Of a stretch of DNA of 64,000 bases, positions 8,324-18,368 are shown one piece after another (the stretch's first letter is position 1; every line of letters begins with the position of its first letter). This stretch comes from Bacillota bacterium. GTDB taxonomy: Bacteria > Bacillota > Ch66. The DNA lies in NCBI GenBank assembly GCA_013178045.1, contig JABLXP010000002.1, forward strand, positions 153,023 to 217,022. The letters are read 5' to 3'. The notes beneath the pieces are model-generated. The model searched no databases and was not told the origin of the DNA. It was given only the letters and a program-made list of their open reading frames with translations. The translations under genes were made by a program, and so were the position numbers.

Positions 8324-9166
8324 GTGAACGAAAAGACTATGTCGCTCATGGAACATCTCGAAGAGTTGCGGCGCGTCCTGATTATTAGTTTGTTGGCGGT
8401 GTTGGTGGGGACTGTTGTTGCCTTCTTCTATAGTGACCGGCTACTCGCTCTCCTTAAACGGCCGATTACTCAGTTGAACCTGCACCTGATCTTTATCGGG
8501 GTTACGGAGGGTTTCTTCACCAAAATTAAGGTGGCGTTATATGGAGGTATCGTACTGGCGTTCCCCGTGGTTATCTGGCAGCTGTGGCGATTTGTCTCAC
8601 CAGCGCTTTATCCGCATGAACGACGGTACATTCTAATCTTGATGCCAGTTGCCATTATGTTATTCGCCGGGGGAATAGTTTTCGCCTATTTTACAGTGTT
8701 CCCAGTGGCGACGGTGTTTCTCCTAACCATCTCGGGCGATCTGGAACCGATGATCACCATCAGTCAATACGTATCATTTGCTGTTTCATTCCTCATACCA
8801 TTTGGACTGGTTTTTGAGTTGCCATTGGTAGTGATGTTTCTAACCCGTCTTGGAATAATTACTCCGCAATTTCTAGCCACCAAACGAAAGTACGCTTTGC
8901 TGATTGTGTTTATCATTGGGGCTGTCCTAACCCCAACCCCGGACCCGATCTCACAAACAATGATGGCGCTACCGATGTACATTCTCTATGAAGTCAGTAT
9001 CATTGTCTCCCGCTTTATTCGCGCCAAAAGGAAGGCTGCTGAAGAAGAAATCCTGCTTGATGAGGAGGATGTGACCAGCGAGGACATACCCCCGGCTTCA
9101 GCTGAAGGTGGGCGGGAGTTACCCGCACCGAAAGGGGGGTTACCCGCGATAGATGAGAAAAATTGA
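8324..9166 (+). CDS. tatC: Twin-arginine translocase subunit TatC
   Basis: TatC is the membrane receptor for twin-arginine signal peptides and exports folded, cofactor-loaded proteins. This 280-residue copy begins with the conserved SLMEHLEELRR, has about six membrane helices, and keeps the Pro-rich periplasmic loop region (RFVSPALYPHERR) and the AVLTPTPDPISQ segment before the last helices. The C-terminal tail is long and acidic. The GTG start follows AAGGGGGCTT. A tatA gene lies at 15144. The obvious client in the window is the formate dehydrogenase large subunit, whose gene starts 330 bases downstream with an RR signal. Confidence 0.93.
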   Translation: MNEKTMSLMEHLEELRRVLIISLLAVLVGTVVAFFYSDRLLALLKRPITQLNLHLIFIGVTEGFFTKIKVALYGGIVLAFPVVIWQLWRFVSPALYPHERRYILILMPVAIMLFAGGIVFAYFTVFPVATVFLLTISGDLEPMITISQYVSFAVSFLIPFGLVFELPLVVMFLTRLGIITPQFLATKRKYALLIVFIIGAVLTPTPDPISQTMMALPMYILYEVSIIVSRFIRAKRKAAEEEILLDEEDVTSEDIPPASAEGGRELPAPKGGLPAIDEKN

Positions 9167-9183
9167 TCTCAGTCTAGAATCGA

Positions 9184-9214
9184 GAAGCGTGCCGTTGCTC
9201 AGGCATGCTTCTTT
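9184..9214 (+). terminator. Rho-independent terminator after tatC
   Basis: GAAGCGTGCC (9184-9193) pairs with GGCATGCTTC (9202-9211) around an eight-base loop, followed by T residues. The remaining bases up to 9495 are AT-rich leader or promoter sequence of the fdh operon; I see no other gene there. Confidence 0.75.
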
Positions 9215-9495
9215 TGCCAGGAGGGAATCTGCCTCTGGCTTAAGAATTGTCTTATCAAGATAGGCATTCTGCGAAAAAAATTGTTATTACCTGGCAGGAA
9301 TTTTCAATGTCACATAGAAAATCTATAGTAAGTGCTTATTAACACCAACAAACTGGGGTTAATTAGCAAGAATGGCTAAATATGGTAAAATTCTGATTTA
9401 AAAAATATTTTGTCCAAGAAAGGTGGTGATGTTTCGCTATCGCGACCTGACATTTTTATGCATGGCCAGAAAGGGACGAAAGGAGAGAAGACGTA

Positions 9496-12400
9496 GTGAA
9501 GGTTTCAAGGAGAGACTTCTTGAAAATCTCGGGGGCAACCGCGGCTGCTTTTGCGGTGATGAACCTTGGCTTCGACCTGTCGGCGGCGGCTGCGGAAGTC
9601 AAAGGGCTGCGCATTAAAGATGTGAAGCCGGTGCCAACGATTTGCCCCTACTGCGGATGTGGGTGTGGCGCGGTAGTCTACGCTGCCGGTGGAAAAGTGA
9701 TCAACATCGAAGGCGATCCCGACAACCCCATCAACCAGGGTTCGCTGTGCAGTAAGGGGTCGGCGTTGTTCCAGCTGTACGACAACGAAAAGCGCGTTAA
9801 GAAGCCGTTGTACCGGGCCCCCGGCAGCAACAAATGGGAAGAAAAGGATTGGGATTGGGTTTTAGACAAGATCGCGGAGAAGGTTAAAGCCACCCGTGAT
9901 GCCAGCTTTATCAAGACCCAAAAGATTAAGGTTAAAGATCCGGTGACCGGCCAGGAGATAGAGAAAGAGGTCGTGGTTAACCGGACGGAAGCGATCGCGT
10001 CACTTGGTGGAGCGGCCCTTGATAACGAAGAGGCTTATTTGCAATCTAAAATGATGCGCAGCCTGGGCGTAGTGTACCTCGAACACCAGGCCCGGATCTG
10101 ACACTCCTCTACGGTCGCCGGTCTGGGACCATCATTTGGTAGAGGAGTAATGACTAACCACTGGGTTGACCTTAAGAATACTGATTGCGCCCTGATCATG
10201 GGCAGCAACCCGGCGGAAAACCATCCGATGTCGTTCAAGTGGCTCACCAAAGCCAGGGAGGAACGAGGGGCTAAGATCATTTGTGTTGACCCACGGTTTA
10301 CCCTTTCGGCGTCAAAGGCGGACATCTATGCGCCGCTGCGTCAGGGAACGGATATCGCTTTCCTCGGCGGGATGATTAAGTATATCCTGGATAATAATAA
10401 ATACTGGCATGATTATGTTGTTAATTACACTAACGCTCCATTCCTGATCCATGAAGGCTTTGATTTCAAGGATGGCTTATTCTCCGGGTATAATGAACAA
10501 ACCCGTGCGTATGATACCACCACCTGGGATTATCAGGTCGATAAGGACGGTAACCCGCTGAAGGACATGACCTTGCAGCATCCCCGGTGTGTTTTCCAAT
10601 TGTTGAAAAAGCATTATTCACGGTATGATTTGGATACCGTATCTAAAATTACCGGTACTAAGAAGGAAGATCTCCTGAAGGTTTATGAGGCTTTTGCCGC
10701 CACTGGTAAACCCGATAAGTCCGGGACGATCCTGTACGCGATGGGTACCACCCAGCACACGGTTGGTTCCCAAAACGTGCGGGCCTTCGCGATTATCCAG
10801 TTGTTGCTGGGTAACATTGGTCTGCCTGGCGGTGGAGTACAGGCGATGCGGGGCGAGTCGAATGTGCAGGGTTCGACAGATATGGCACTGTTATTCCACC
10901 TGATCCCGGGTTATCTGAATTCACCTAGTACCGACTGGCCTGACCTGAAGACATATCTGGAGAAGGAAACTCCAAAATCAGGGTACTGGTCTAATAAGCC
11001 GAAGTTCTTGATCAGTATGCTTAAGGCCTGGTGGGGAGCGGCGGCAACCAAGGAAAACGATTTTGCTTACGATTATTTACCTAAACGGGACGCTAAGAAG
11101 AACTATTCCCATATTGCCCTCTTTGAAGAGATGTACGGGAAAGACGGTAAGGGTGGGAGCATCAAAGGATTGTTTATCTTTGGTTCCAACCCGATCGTCG
11201 GTGGACCGAACGCCAACAAGGAAAAAGCCGCGCTGGCTAACCTTGACTGGCTGGTAGCCGTTGACTTATGGGAAACTGAGACTTCAGCTTTCTGGCAAAC
11301 CGAGGCGGGTTCTGACCCGACCAAGATCAAGACGGAAGTCTTCCTGTTGCCGGCCTGTGGTTCTTATGAGAAAGAAGGGACGGTATCAAACAGCGGCCGG
11401 TGGATTCAGTACCGCTGGAAGGCGGTTGAGCCGATCGGTCAATCCAAGCCCGACCTGTGGATCATCGACCAGATCATGCGGCGGGTCAAGAAGCAGTACG
11501 CCAACAGCACCGACCCCAAAGACCGGCCGATTCTGGACCTGACCTGGGACTATGGCCATGGTCACGAGCCAGAAATCGACCTGATCGTCAAAGAAATGAA
11601 CGGCTACGAAGTCGCGACGGGTAAACCACTACCGAATTTTGGGGCGCTTAAAGAAGACGGATCAACAGCCTGCGGCATCTGGATCTGGGGTGGAATCTAC
11701 CCAGAAGAAGGCAAGTATCTGGCCAAACGGCGTGATACGGTCGATACAACCGGCATCGGGGCCTACTTGAACTGGGCCTTTGCCTGGCCGGCGAACCGCC
11801 GGATTGTGTACAACCGCTGCTCGGCTGACCTGGAAGGTAAGCCCTGGAGTGAGGCCAAGAAAATCATCTGGTGGGATCCGACCAAGGGTGATGCTTCTAA
11901 AGGCGAAAAGGGCAAGTGGGTTGGCTTAGACGTTCCTGACTTCAAAGCCACGACTGCGCCCAATGAACCGGGTGGAAACCTTCCCTATATCATGAAGCCT
12001 GAGGGTGTGGGTTGTCTGTTTGCTAATAAGGCCCAAATGAAGGAAGGTCCATTCCCCGAGCACTATGAGCCGTGGGAAAGTCCGGTCCAAAATATTATGA
12101 GTAAGGTCCAGTTCAACCCGACCATCAAGGTTTGGGAACCTGATAAACAGGGTAAGCCTGACAAGTACCCAATTATTGGCACCACCTATCGGGTGACGTC
12201 GCACTGGCAAGCCGGGGCAATGACGAGAAACTTGCCGTGGCTGGCCGAGTTAACGCCCAATGTCTATGTGGAAATGAGCGAATCGCTGGCCAAGGCTAAA
12301 GGGATCAGCAATGGAGATGAGGTCATTATCTCTACCACCCGGGGTGAAATGAGGGCCTACGCATTGGTGACCAAGCGGGTCAAGCCGTTTGATCTCAACG

Positions 12401-12558
12401 GCAAGAAAGTCGAGCAAATTGGGGTCCTGTGGCACTTTGGCTTCAAGGGTGTGGCTACGGGCGATTCGGCCAACAAGTTGACGCCGCATATTGGTGACGC
12501 CAACACCATGATCCCCGAATACAAAGCATGGCTGTGCGATGTAAGGAGGGCGAAATAA
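9496..12558 (+). CDS. fdhA: Formate dehydrogenase alpha subunit, selenocysteine-containing, Tat-exported
   Basis: The catalytic molybdo/tungsto-bis-MGD subunit, which oxidises formate to CO2. It is one gene of 1020 codons read through an in-frame TGA at 10099-10101 (residue 202): the frame before and after is identical and matches FdnG-type enzymes around UH..TVAGLGPSFGRGVMTNHW. A SECIS hairpin lies directly downstream. The N terminus carries a twin-arginine signal (SRRDFLKISG, then a hydrophobic stretch ending near AAAAE), so it works outside the membrane. A [4Fe-4S] site is formed by Cys50, Cys53, Cys57 and Cys85. The GTG start follows AAGGAGAG. The beta gene overlaps its stop by one base. 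Confidence 0.95.
10103..10148 (+). promoter_or_regulatory. SECIS element of fdhA
   Basis: ACTCCTCTAC (10103-10112) pairs perfectly with GTAGAGGAGT (10139-10148). The apical part presents the loop GGTCT (10120-10124), 18 bases after the TGA, the same loop sequence and distance as I recall for E. coli fdhF. This directs selenocysteine insertion by SelB. Confidence 0.9.
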
Positions 12559-13361
12559 TGGCTAAGTTAACTAATTTGATTGACGTCACCAAGTGTACGG
12601 GCTGTCGCGCCTGTCAGGTGGCCTGTAAGCAGTGGAACCAGTTGAAGGCGGAGATCACGCCATTCAAAGGGACTTACCAGACCCATCCTGATTTAATGGC
12701 CCATACTTATACCGTGGTTATGTTCAACGAGTATGAGGAAAAGGATGGCCAGATCAAGTGGTACTTCCGTAAGCACCAGTGCATGCACTGTGAACATCCC
12801 GTATGCGTGGAGGTTTGTCCGCGTCAGGCCCTGATGAAAACGGATACAGGCGCGGTGATTCGGGATAAAGACAAATGCATTGGTTGTCAGTACTGTGTTT
12901 ACAGCTGTCCCTTCCAGGTGCCTAAGTATGATAAACAGGCTGATAAAGCCACTAAGTGTGAGCTCTGTTATGACCGCATGGTTGCTGGCATAATCCCTGC
13001 TTGTGCCAAAGCCTGCCCGACTGGAGCAATTATGTATGGTAAACGGGATGAATTGTTGGCTTACGCCCAGAAGCGGATTAACGAATTAAAACCGACAAAC
13101 CCCAAGGCCAACGTTTATGGGGTCAAGGAATTGGGCGGACTGAACGTGCTCTATGTTCTGGCGGACGAGCCGGAGAAGTATGGGTTACCTTCTAATCCAC
13201 AGGTGCCGGCGCACGTTGGCTTGTGGCAGAGGGTTGTGCAGCCATATGGCGGCTGGCTGATCGGCTTGGCTGCAGCTGGAGCCATCGGAAGTTTCTTCAG
13301 CACCCGATTAATCAATCTCATGAATTCCAAGGCCAAAGGAGGGAAGACCCATGGCCACTAG
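12558..13361 (+). CDS. fdhB: Formate dehydrogenase beta subunit, four-cluster ferredoxin type
   Basis: The electron-transfer subunit carries electrons from FdhA to the membrane cytochrome. Its 267 residues have four Cys groups: CTGCRACQVACK near the N terminus, CMHCEHPVCVEVCP, CIGCQYCVYSCP and CELCYDRMVAG..CAKACP, enough for four [4Fe-4S] clusters. A single membrane helix near the C terminus (GWLIGLAAAGAIGSFF) anchors it, as in FdnH. The ATG overlaps the fdhA stop (TAATG) and is preceded by AAGGAGGG. Longer in-frame starts inside fdhA are not needed. Confidence 0.94.
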   Translation: MAKLTNLIDVTKCTGCRACQVACKQWNQLKAEITPFKGTYQTHPDLMAHTYTVVMFNEYEEKDGQIKWYFRKHQCMHCEHPVCVEVCPRQALMKTDTGAVIRDKDKCIGCQYCVYSCPFQVPKYDKQADKATKCELCYDRMVAGIIPACAKACPTGAIMYGKRDELLAYAQKRINELKPTNPKANVYGVKELGGLNVLYVLADEPEKYGLPSNPQVPAHVGLWQRVVQPYGGWLIGLAAAGAIGSFFSTRLINLMNSKAKGGKTHGH

Positions 13362-14007
13362 AGTTAAAGAGCGTGTCTTGCGGTTCAGTGCCAGTGCCCG
13401 TATTGCGCACTGGGGGCACACGGTTACCTTTTTAGTTCTGTTGTTCACCGGCCTGGCCCTCTTCTCCCCATCGTTGAGCTTTCTGGCTCCAGTGTTCGGT
13501 GGCTACAGCACAGCCGGTAAGATTCACCGGATCATGGCGGTGTTCTACACGGCGATTCCACTGGTGTGTTTGATTGCTAACCCGAAGGGCTTTATCGAAT
13601 GGTGGAAAGATGTTTTTAACTTTACCAAGGATGACCTGAAGTTTGTCATGATCTTCCCGCTAGAGTTCTTTGGGTTTCCGGTCGAGATTCCACCCCAAAG
13701 CAAATTTAACGGTGGGGAGAAGATGAATTCGGTTGTAACCACTACTTCCTGTGTGTTGCTGGCGATTAGTGGTTACATCATGTGGTTCCCCCAGGCCTTC
13801 CCGGTCTGGCTGATCCGGGCTGCTTACCCAACCCATGACATCTGCATGATCCTGGCCACGACCATGGTTTGTATGCACGCCTACCTTGGTTCGCTGCACC
13901 CAGGATCGCGCGAGTCGCTGCAGGGGATGCTGCGGGGTACTGTTCGGGCGGATTGGGCGGCTCACCACCATGCCAAGTGGTATCAAAAAGTAACCGGTGG
14001 AAAATAA
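13351..14007 (+). CDS. fdhC: Formate dehydrogenase cytochrome b gamma subunit
   Basis: The diheme cytochrome b556-type membrane subunit passes electrons from FdhB to menaquinone. It has 218 residues and four hydrophobic helices. Candidate heme-ligand His residues are in RIAHWGH (helix 1), GKIHRIM (helix 2), PTHDICMI and CMHAYLG (helix 4), as in FdnI. It overlaps fdhB by 11 bases. Heme would come from the adjacent Ahb-type operon and quinone from the operon upstream. A strong terminator ends the fdhABC unit. Confidence 0.93.
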   Translation: MATRVKERVLRFSASARIAHWGHTVTFLVLLFTGLALFSPSLSFLAPVFGGYSTAGKIHRIMAVFYTAIPLVCLIANPKGFIEWWKDVFNFTKDDLKFVMIFPLEFFGFPVEIPPQSKFNGGEKMNSVVTTTSCVLLAISGYIMWFPQAFPVWLIRAAYPTHDICMILATTMVCMHAYLGSLHPGSRESLQGMLRGTVRADWAAHHHAKWYQKVTGGK

Positions 14008-14036
14008 ACCCATGACCGCAACAGTTTAAAAATCGA

Positions 14037-14070
14037 GAGGGAGTAACCAGTGCGTTACTCCCTTCTTTTT
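14037..14070 (+). terminator. Rho-independent terminator of fdhABC
   Basis: GGGAGTAAC (14039-14047) pairs with GTTACTCCC (14054-14062), followed by TTCTTTTT. Bases 14071-14294 hold no other recognisable feature. Confidence 0.85.
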
Positions 14071-14294
14071 CCTTTACTTTTCTAACTGTTTTTCGATCAA
14101 CGGAGCACTTCTTTTTTCAGGTTAAAAGAAGGATATATGCAGATGGAGAGAGAATTGAACGTAATTATAAGCGAACGGGAAGTAAAGTTAAGGCTTATTT
14201 ATACTTACCTGTTTTAAATAAATTATTTATGGCTTATAAATATTGTTTATAGCTCAAGGACAAATTAGTGAAAGAAAAGTAAGGAGGGACTGAG

Positions 14295-15128
14295 GTGTCT
14301 AAAAACCCGCCCGTAGTTATGCCTGTCGAATTGATCGAATTCTATCAGGCTCTCATTAAACTCCAGACAGAAATTGGCGAGCTGTTGGTTAAACCCCAGT
14401 GGCAAATTGATGAAGCTCAGGCATTTCAGCACCAGTACCAGGGTAAACCATGGCTGGAGATTGTGCATTTGGGGATTGAGCCGCCGGTGTTCGCGCGAGT
14501 TTGGCGCCAGATGGCCGAGTTTTTGGCTGAACAGCGGCCACCGGTCAGAGAGGAAATTGAGCGGATTCTGGCTACCCAGAACGAGTTGGATTTTGGTGAG
14601 CTGGCAACGAGGGCTGTACAGCAGGACGAAGGATATCTGGCCGGTAAGGCGGCACGACTGGGTGTCAATTCTAGTTTGTTTTTCCTGCTGGCCGAGCATG
14701 CCGTGCGGCCATTTATGCGGGGGGCGGCACTGGTCCTGGCCCCATATATTGATCAGGAACGCTGGTTGAAGGATGTTTGCCCCGTGTGCGGGAAGAAAGC
14801 TTCAATTTCAAAACTGCGGGAAGAAGACGGCAAGCGGGTAATGTTTTGCCCGCATTGTTCTACCGAGTGGCTGTACCGACATCTGGCGTGTCCGCAGTGT
14901 GGTAATGATGACCATCAGAGTATCCGTTTCTTTACTGTGGAAGGATACGACGCCCACCAGGTTTATGTCTGCGAAAAATGCAAGGGGTATATTAAAACTT
15001 ATGACGAGAAGAAGGGTGGACCGCTTAACAATATCGAACTGGAAGATGTCAAAACGATTTATCTGGACATGCTGGCTGAGCGTGAGGGATATGTTAATGA
15101 TAGTCTCCAAAAAAAACTCTTACACTAG
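14295..15128 (+). CDS. fdhE: Formate dehydrogenase accessory protein FdhE
   Basis: FdhE is a cytoplasmic rubredoxin-like factor needed for maturation of Tat-exported formate dehydrogenases before transport. The 277 residues comprise a helical N-terminal half and a C-terminal zinc/iron-ribbon region with four CxxC pairs: CPVC, CPHC, CPQC and CEKC. The GTG start follows GGAGGGACTGAG. It lies between fdhABC and tatA, which fits its role in checking FdhA before export. Confidence 0.9.
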   Translation: MSKNPPVVMPVELIEFYQALIKLQTEIGELLVKPQWQIDEAQAFQHQYQGKPWLEIVHLGIEPPVFARVWRQMAEFLAEQRPPVREEIERILATQNELDFGELATRAVQQDEGYLAGKAARLGVNSSLFFLLAEHAVRPFMRGAALVLAPYIDQERWLKDVCPVCGKKASISKLREEDGKRVMFCPHCSTEWLYRHLACPQCGNDDHQSIRFFTVEGYDAHQVYVCEKCKGYIKTYDEKKGGPLNNIELEDVKTIYLDMLAEREGYVNDSLQKKLLH

Positions 15129-15143
15129 ACAGGAGGGCTGAGA

Positions 15144-15332
15144 ATGTTTGGTTTGTTACCTTTTAGTGTTGGACCCTGGGAATTGATTCTTATCCTGCTG
15201 ATTGTACTGATCATTGTTGGACCTGGCAAACTACCCCAGGTTGGCGGTGCCCTGGGTCGAGGTTTGGGAGAATTTCGCAAGGCCCGGAACGAGGACAATG
15301 AAAGCGAACCGGAGAATCCAAAGAAAGCCTAA
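15144..15332 (+). CDS. tatA: Sec-independent translocase protein TatA/E
   Basis: This 62-residue protein has one N-terminal membrane helix, the conserved hinge with GPGKLPQ, an amphipathic helix (GGALGRGLGEFRKA) and a charged tail: the full TatA plan. TatA oligomers form the transport path used with TatC, whose gene is at 8324. It lies 15 bases after fdhE, so the pair is probably co-transcribed for formate dehydrogenase export. Confidence 0.93.
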   Translation: MFGLLPFSVGPWELILILLIVLIIVGPGKLPQVGGALGRGLGEFRKARNEDNESEPENPKKA

Positions 15333-15414
15333 CTGACCATACACAGAGGCTGCCTGTTGCTAAAAACAAGATACCAGCGGGGACAATATACAATATACAA
15401 TGGCGAATCATTTT

Positions 15415-15423
15415 TGTTATAAT
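15415..15423 (+). promoter_or_regulatory. Extended -10 promoter of the heme operon
   Basis: TGTTATAAT (15415-15423) is an extended -10 with a perfect TATAAT, 61 bases before the first ATG. No good -35 is seen. Confidence 0.45.
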
Positions 15424-15483
15424 GTCGCTAAGACATAAGACAAGGGACCCCGGCGTACTTTGATTGTGGCGAGAGGTAGAGGT

Positions 15484-16125
15484 ATGAGCCATTTGTATCC
15501 GGTTTATTTACGACTTGAGGGGCAAAAATGTGTTGTTGTGGGTGGTGGTCAGGTGGCGGCCAGAAAAGTTGCCTCGCTCCTGGAGTGTGGGGCGGCTGTC
15601 ACCGTGATCAGCCCCCACGTTACGCCAGAACTGGCGGACTTATCCAGACGGCAGTTGATCACCTATCACCAACGTCCTTACCGGTCGGGTGACCTGGATG
15701 GCGCTTTTCTGGTGATCAGTGCGACCGACGATGAACAGGTTAACCAGCAGGTAGCGCACGATGCGCAAACGCAAAAGATCCTGGTTAACGTGGTGGATGA
15801 TCCGACGTATTGTTCATTTTATGTGCCTTCTGTCATCCGACGGGGATCGCTGTGTATCAGTATTTCGACTGAGGGGAAGAGCCCGCTGTTGGCCAGGAAG
15901 CTGCGGGAAGAACTGGCGGCACGCTTTGGACCGGAGTACGGTATTTTGGTGGATATCCTGGGTGAAGCCCGGGTCGAAGTTCTCGAAAGGATAGCCGATC
16001 CGGCCCAAAGAAGGTATATTTTTAACCAACTGGTAGAGCTTGACCTGATCACCTTAATTAAAGAGGGAAAAGTAGATTTGGTGAAGGAGCGGGTAGCGCA
16101 ATGTTTATCGTCGTTGTCGGATTAA
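15484..16125 (+). CDS. Precorrin-2 dehydrogenase / sirohydrochlorin synthase (SirC/Met8p type)
   Basis: This enzyme oxidises precorrin-2 to sirohydrochlorin with NAD. Some Met8p-like members also insert iron; that cannot be judged here. The 213 residues start with a Rossmann [18 protein letters not shown] motif and contain [20 protein letters not shown], typical of the family, with the conserved Asp in VVDD. The ATG follows GAGGTAGAGG. Its end overlaps hemA by 25 bases, indicating tight coupling. Position ahead of hemA, hemC and cobA-hemD places it in siroheme-dependent heme synthesis. Confidence 0.9.
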   Translation: MSHLYPVYLRLEGQKCVVVGGGQVAARKVASLLECGAAVTVISPHVTPELADLSRRQLITYHQRPYRSGDLDGAFLVISATDDEQVNQQVAHDAQTQKILVNVVDDPTYCSFYVPSVIRRGSLCISISTEGKSPLLARKLREELAARFGPEYGILVDILGEARVEVLERIADPAQRRYIFNQLVELDLITLIKEGKVDLVKERVAQCLSSLSD

Positions 16126-17420
16126 ACCACAAAACAGCACCCGTGGAAGTACGGGAACGACTGGCTATATCTGCCGCTGCTCTGTCGGAAAGGCTGGCTG
16201 AAGTGAAGCAGTTGCCCAGTGTTGAGGGCGTCGTGATTTTATCGACCTGCAACCGAACGGAAATTTACGCGGCGGTAACGGATATCGAAAGAAGCCTGGC
16301 GGGGATCCGTGAGGTCATGGCGCGGGTCGCTGGAGTGGATATGACTGAACTAAAACAGTATCTATACAGTCCGACCTGTCACGATGCTATTGCGCATCTT
16401 TTTCGCGTCGCCGCTGGTCTTGACTCAATGATCATTGGCGAAACTCAGATTCTGGGTCAGGTCCGGGAGGCTTACCAACTGGCCTGTGAGTATGGCGCCA
16501 GCAACGGCGTTTTGAACACCCTGTTTCAGCAAGCGATCACGGTCGGCAAGAGGGTGCGGACAGAGACGGCAATTGACCGCCACGCGGTGTCAATCAGCTA
16601 CGCTGCGGTAGAGCTGGCCAAACAAATCTTTGGCCGGCTGGACGGATGCACGACCCTGATCATTGGTGCTGGTGAAATGAGTGAATTGACGGCCCGACAT
16701 TTGGTAGCCAATGGCGTGGTCAGTGTCCTGGTGTCTAACCGTTCGTACGAGCGAGCCGTCGAACTGGCGACTCAGTTTGGTGGTGTAGCGGTTAAATTCG
16801 ACCAGCTTAGTCGCTACCTGGAGAGGGCGGACATTGTGATCAGTTGCACGGCCGCCTGCCACTACGTAGTGCATCCTGCAGCGGTGGAACAGGCCATGCA
16901 GGCGCGCGAGGGACGCAAGATATTCATGATCGACATTGCCGTTCCCCGCGATATTGATCCGGCCGTTGCCAATATCCCAGGTGTCTACCTGTATGATATT
17001 GATGACCTGCAGCATGTTGTTGATAGTAACCTGATGGAGCGTCAGAAAGAGGCGGTTAAAGCGGAAAAAATTATTCAACAGGAGATTATTGAATTCAATA
17101 ACTGGCTGAACAGTCTATTTGTTGTCCCGACCATCCGGGCCTTGAAGGAGAAGGGTGAGCGGATCAAGCAGACAGAGCTGCAGCGGGCCTTCAATCGCCT
17201 GGGGACGGTGAGCCCACGCGAGGAAAAAATAATTCAGTCTCTAGCCAATTCGATCGTTAACCAATTACTGCATGATCCAGTAATTCAGTTAAAACGGTAT
17301 GCCACTACCCATCAGGGGCATCTGTATACCGAAGTATTACAGAACCTGTTTAATCTGGAAATCGAAGGGCAGCGACTGAAAACTGCCAGCGAAAAAACTG
17401 AGGTGGTCGCTGAATCGTAG
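16101..17420 (+). CDS. hemA: Glutamyl-tRNA reductase
   Basis: HemA reduces glutamyl-tRNA to glutamate-1-semialdehyde, the first committed step of the C5 tetrapyrrole route. The 439-residue protein has [13 protein letters not shown] at the N terminus, the catalytic Cys in [21 protein letters not shown], a NADPH-binding [15 protein letters not shown] and the C-terminal dimerisation helices. The reading frame overlaps the preceding gene. The second C5 enzyme, HemL, closes the same cluster at 24189. Confidence 0.96.
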   Translation: MFIVVVGLNHKTAPVEVRERLAISAAALSERLAEVKQLPSVEGVVILSTCNRTEIYAAVTDIERSLAGIREVMARVAGVDMTELKQYLYSPTCHDAIAHLFRVAAGLDSMIIGETQILGQVREAYQLACEYGASNGVLNTLFQQAITVGKRVRTETAIDRHAVSISYAAVELAKQIFGRLDGCTTLIIGAGEMSELTARHLVANGVVSVLVSNRSYERAVELATQFGGVAVKFDQLSRYLERADIVISCTAACHYVVHPAAVEQAMQAREGRKIFMIDIAVPRDIDPAVANIPGVYLYDIDDLQHVVDSNLMERQKEAVKAEKIIQQEIIEFNNWLNSLFVVPTIRALKEKGERIKQTELQRAFNRLGTVSPREEKIIQSLANSIVNQLLHDPVIQLKRYATTHQGHLYTEVLQNLFNLEIEGQRLKTASEKTEVVAES

Positions 17421-17432
17421 GAGGGACGAAAA

Positions 17433-18368
17433 ATGCGGGAAATCGTTGTCGGCAGCCGGGACAGCCAGTTGGCCATGTGGCAGACCAAATGGGTGGTTGA
17501 CCAACTGCGGGAGCTGTACCCGACCGGCCGGTTTCGAATCGTCCCGATCAAGACAACGGGAGATAAAATTCTGGACGTGGCCCTGGCCAGGATTGGTGAT
17601 AAGGGCCTCTTCACTAAGGAACTGGAAATAGCCTTGTTGAAAGGTGAAATAGATCTGGCGGTCCACAGCCTGAAAGACCTGCCGACGGAACTGCCTGCCG
17701 GCTGTCAGATTGGTGCCATCTGCTGCCGGGCCGATCCGCGAGACGTATTAATTTCGCCAACGGGTTTAACCTTGCGTCAATTACCCCTGGGAGCCAGGAT
17801 CGGGACAAGCAGTCAGCGGCGACGCGCCCAACTTTTGAACTATCGGCCTGACCTGGAGATCCTTGACCTGCGCGGAAACCTGAACACCCGGCTGGAGAAA
17901 TTGACCCGGCAGTCTTTAGACGCCATTGTCCTGGCTGCAGCCGGGGTGGAGAGGCTGGGGATAACGGAGCGAATCAGTGAGTACTTACCGTTTGAGGTTT
18001 GTCTGCCGGCCGTGGGACAGGGCGCGATCGCGGTAGAGATTCGTCAGAATGATCCCGAGATCGGAGCTGTTGTAACGCTGCTTAACCATTTTGAATCGGT
18101 AATAGCTGTCACTGCGGAACGGGCCTTATTGAAGCGCCTGGGCGGCGGTTGCCAGATTCCTATCGCCGCTTATGGGGAGGTTACTGGAGAATCATTGAAG
18201 CTCCGTGCCCTGGTAGCCAGTGTGGATGGCCGTCAAGTGATCCGGGGGCAGAAGCAGGGAGCAGTCAGTGAGGCCGTCCGACTGGGTGAGCAGTTGGCTG
18301 AGGAATTATTGGGGCAAGGGGCCGACGCAATTCTCAAATCTTTAGAGCGGGAGATAAGAAATGACTAA
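17433..18368 (+). CDS. hemC: Hydroxymethylbilane synthase (porphobilinogen deaminase)
   Basis: HemC polymerises four porphobilinogen units to hydroxymethylbilane. The 311 residues carry the N-terminal VGSRDSQLAMWQ, DLAVHSLKDLPTELP, RGNLNTRLEKL and the GGGCQIPIAAYGE loop whose Cys holds the dipyrromethane cofactor. The ATG follows GGAGGGACG. It overlaps the cobA-hemD gene by eight bases. Confidence 0.96.
   Translation: MREIVVGSRDSQLAMWQTKWVVDQLRELYPTGRFRIVPIKTTGDKILDVALARIGDKGLFTKELEIALLKGEIDLAVHSLKDLPTELPAGCQIGAICCRADPRDVLISPTGLTLRQLPLGARIGTSSQRRRAQLLNYRPDLEILDLRGNLNTRLEKLTRQSLDAIVLAAAGVERLGITERISEYLPFEVCLPAVGQGAIAVEIRQNDPEIGAVVTLLNHFESVIAVTAERALLKRLGGGCQIPIAAYGEVTGESLKLRALVASVDGRQVIRGQKQGAVSEAVRLGEQLAEELLGQGADAILKSLEREIRND

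Noticed and set aside
9429..9617. Short frame with a GGTGGTG ribosome site overlapping the fdhA start
   Set aside because: It overlaps the Tat signal region in another frame and looks Arg-rich by chance; no family is recognised.
10102..10149. Reading fdhA as two separate genes
   Set aside because: Frame, family alignment and the SECIS show one selenocysteine gene.
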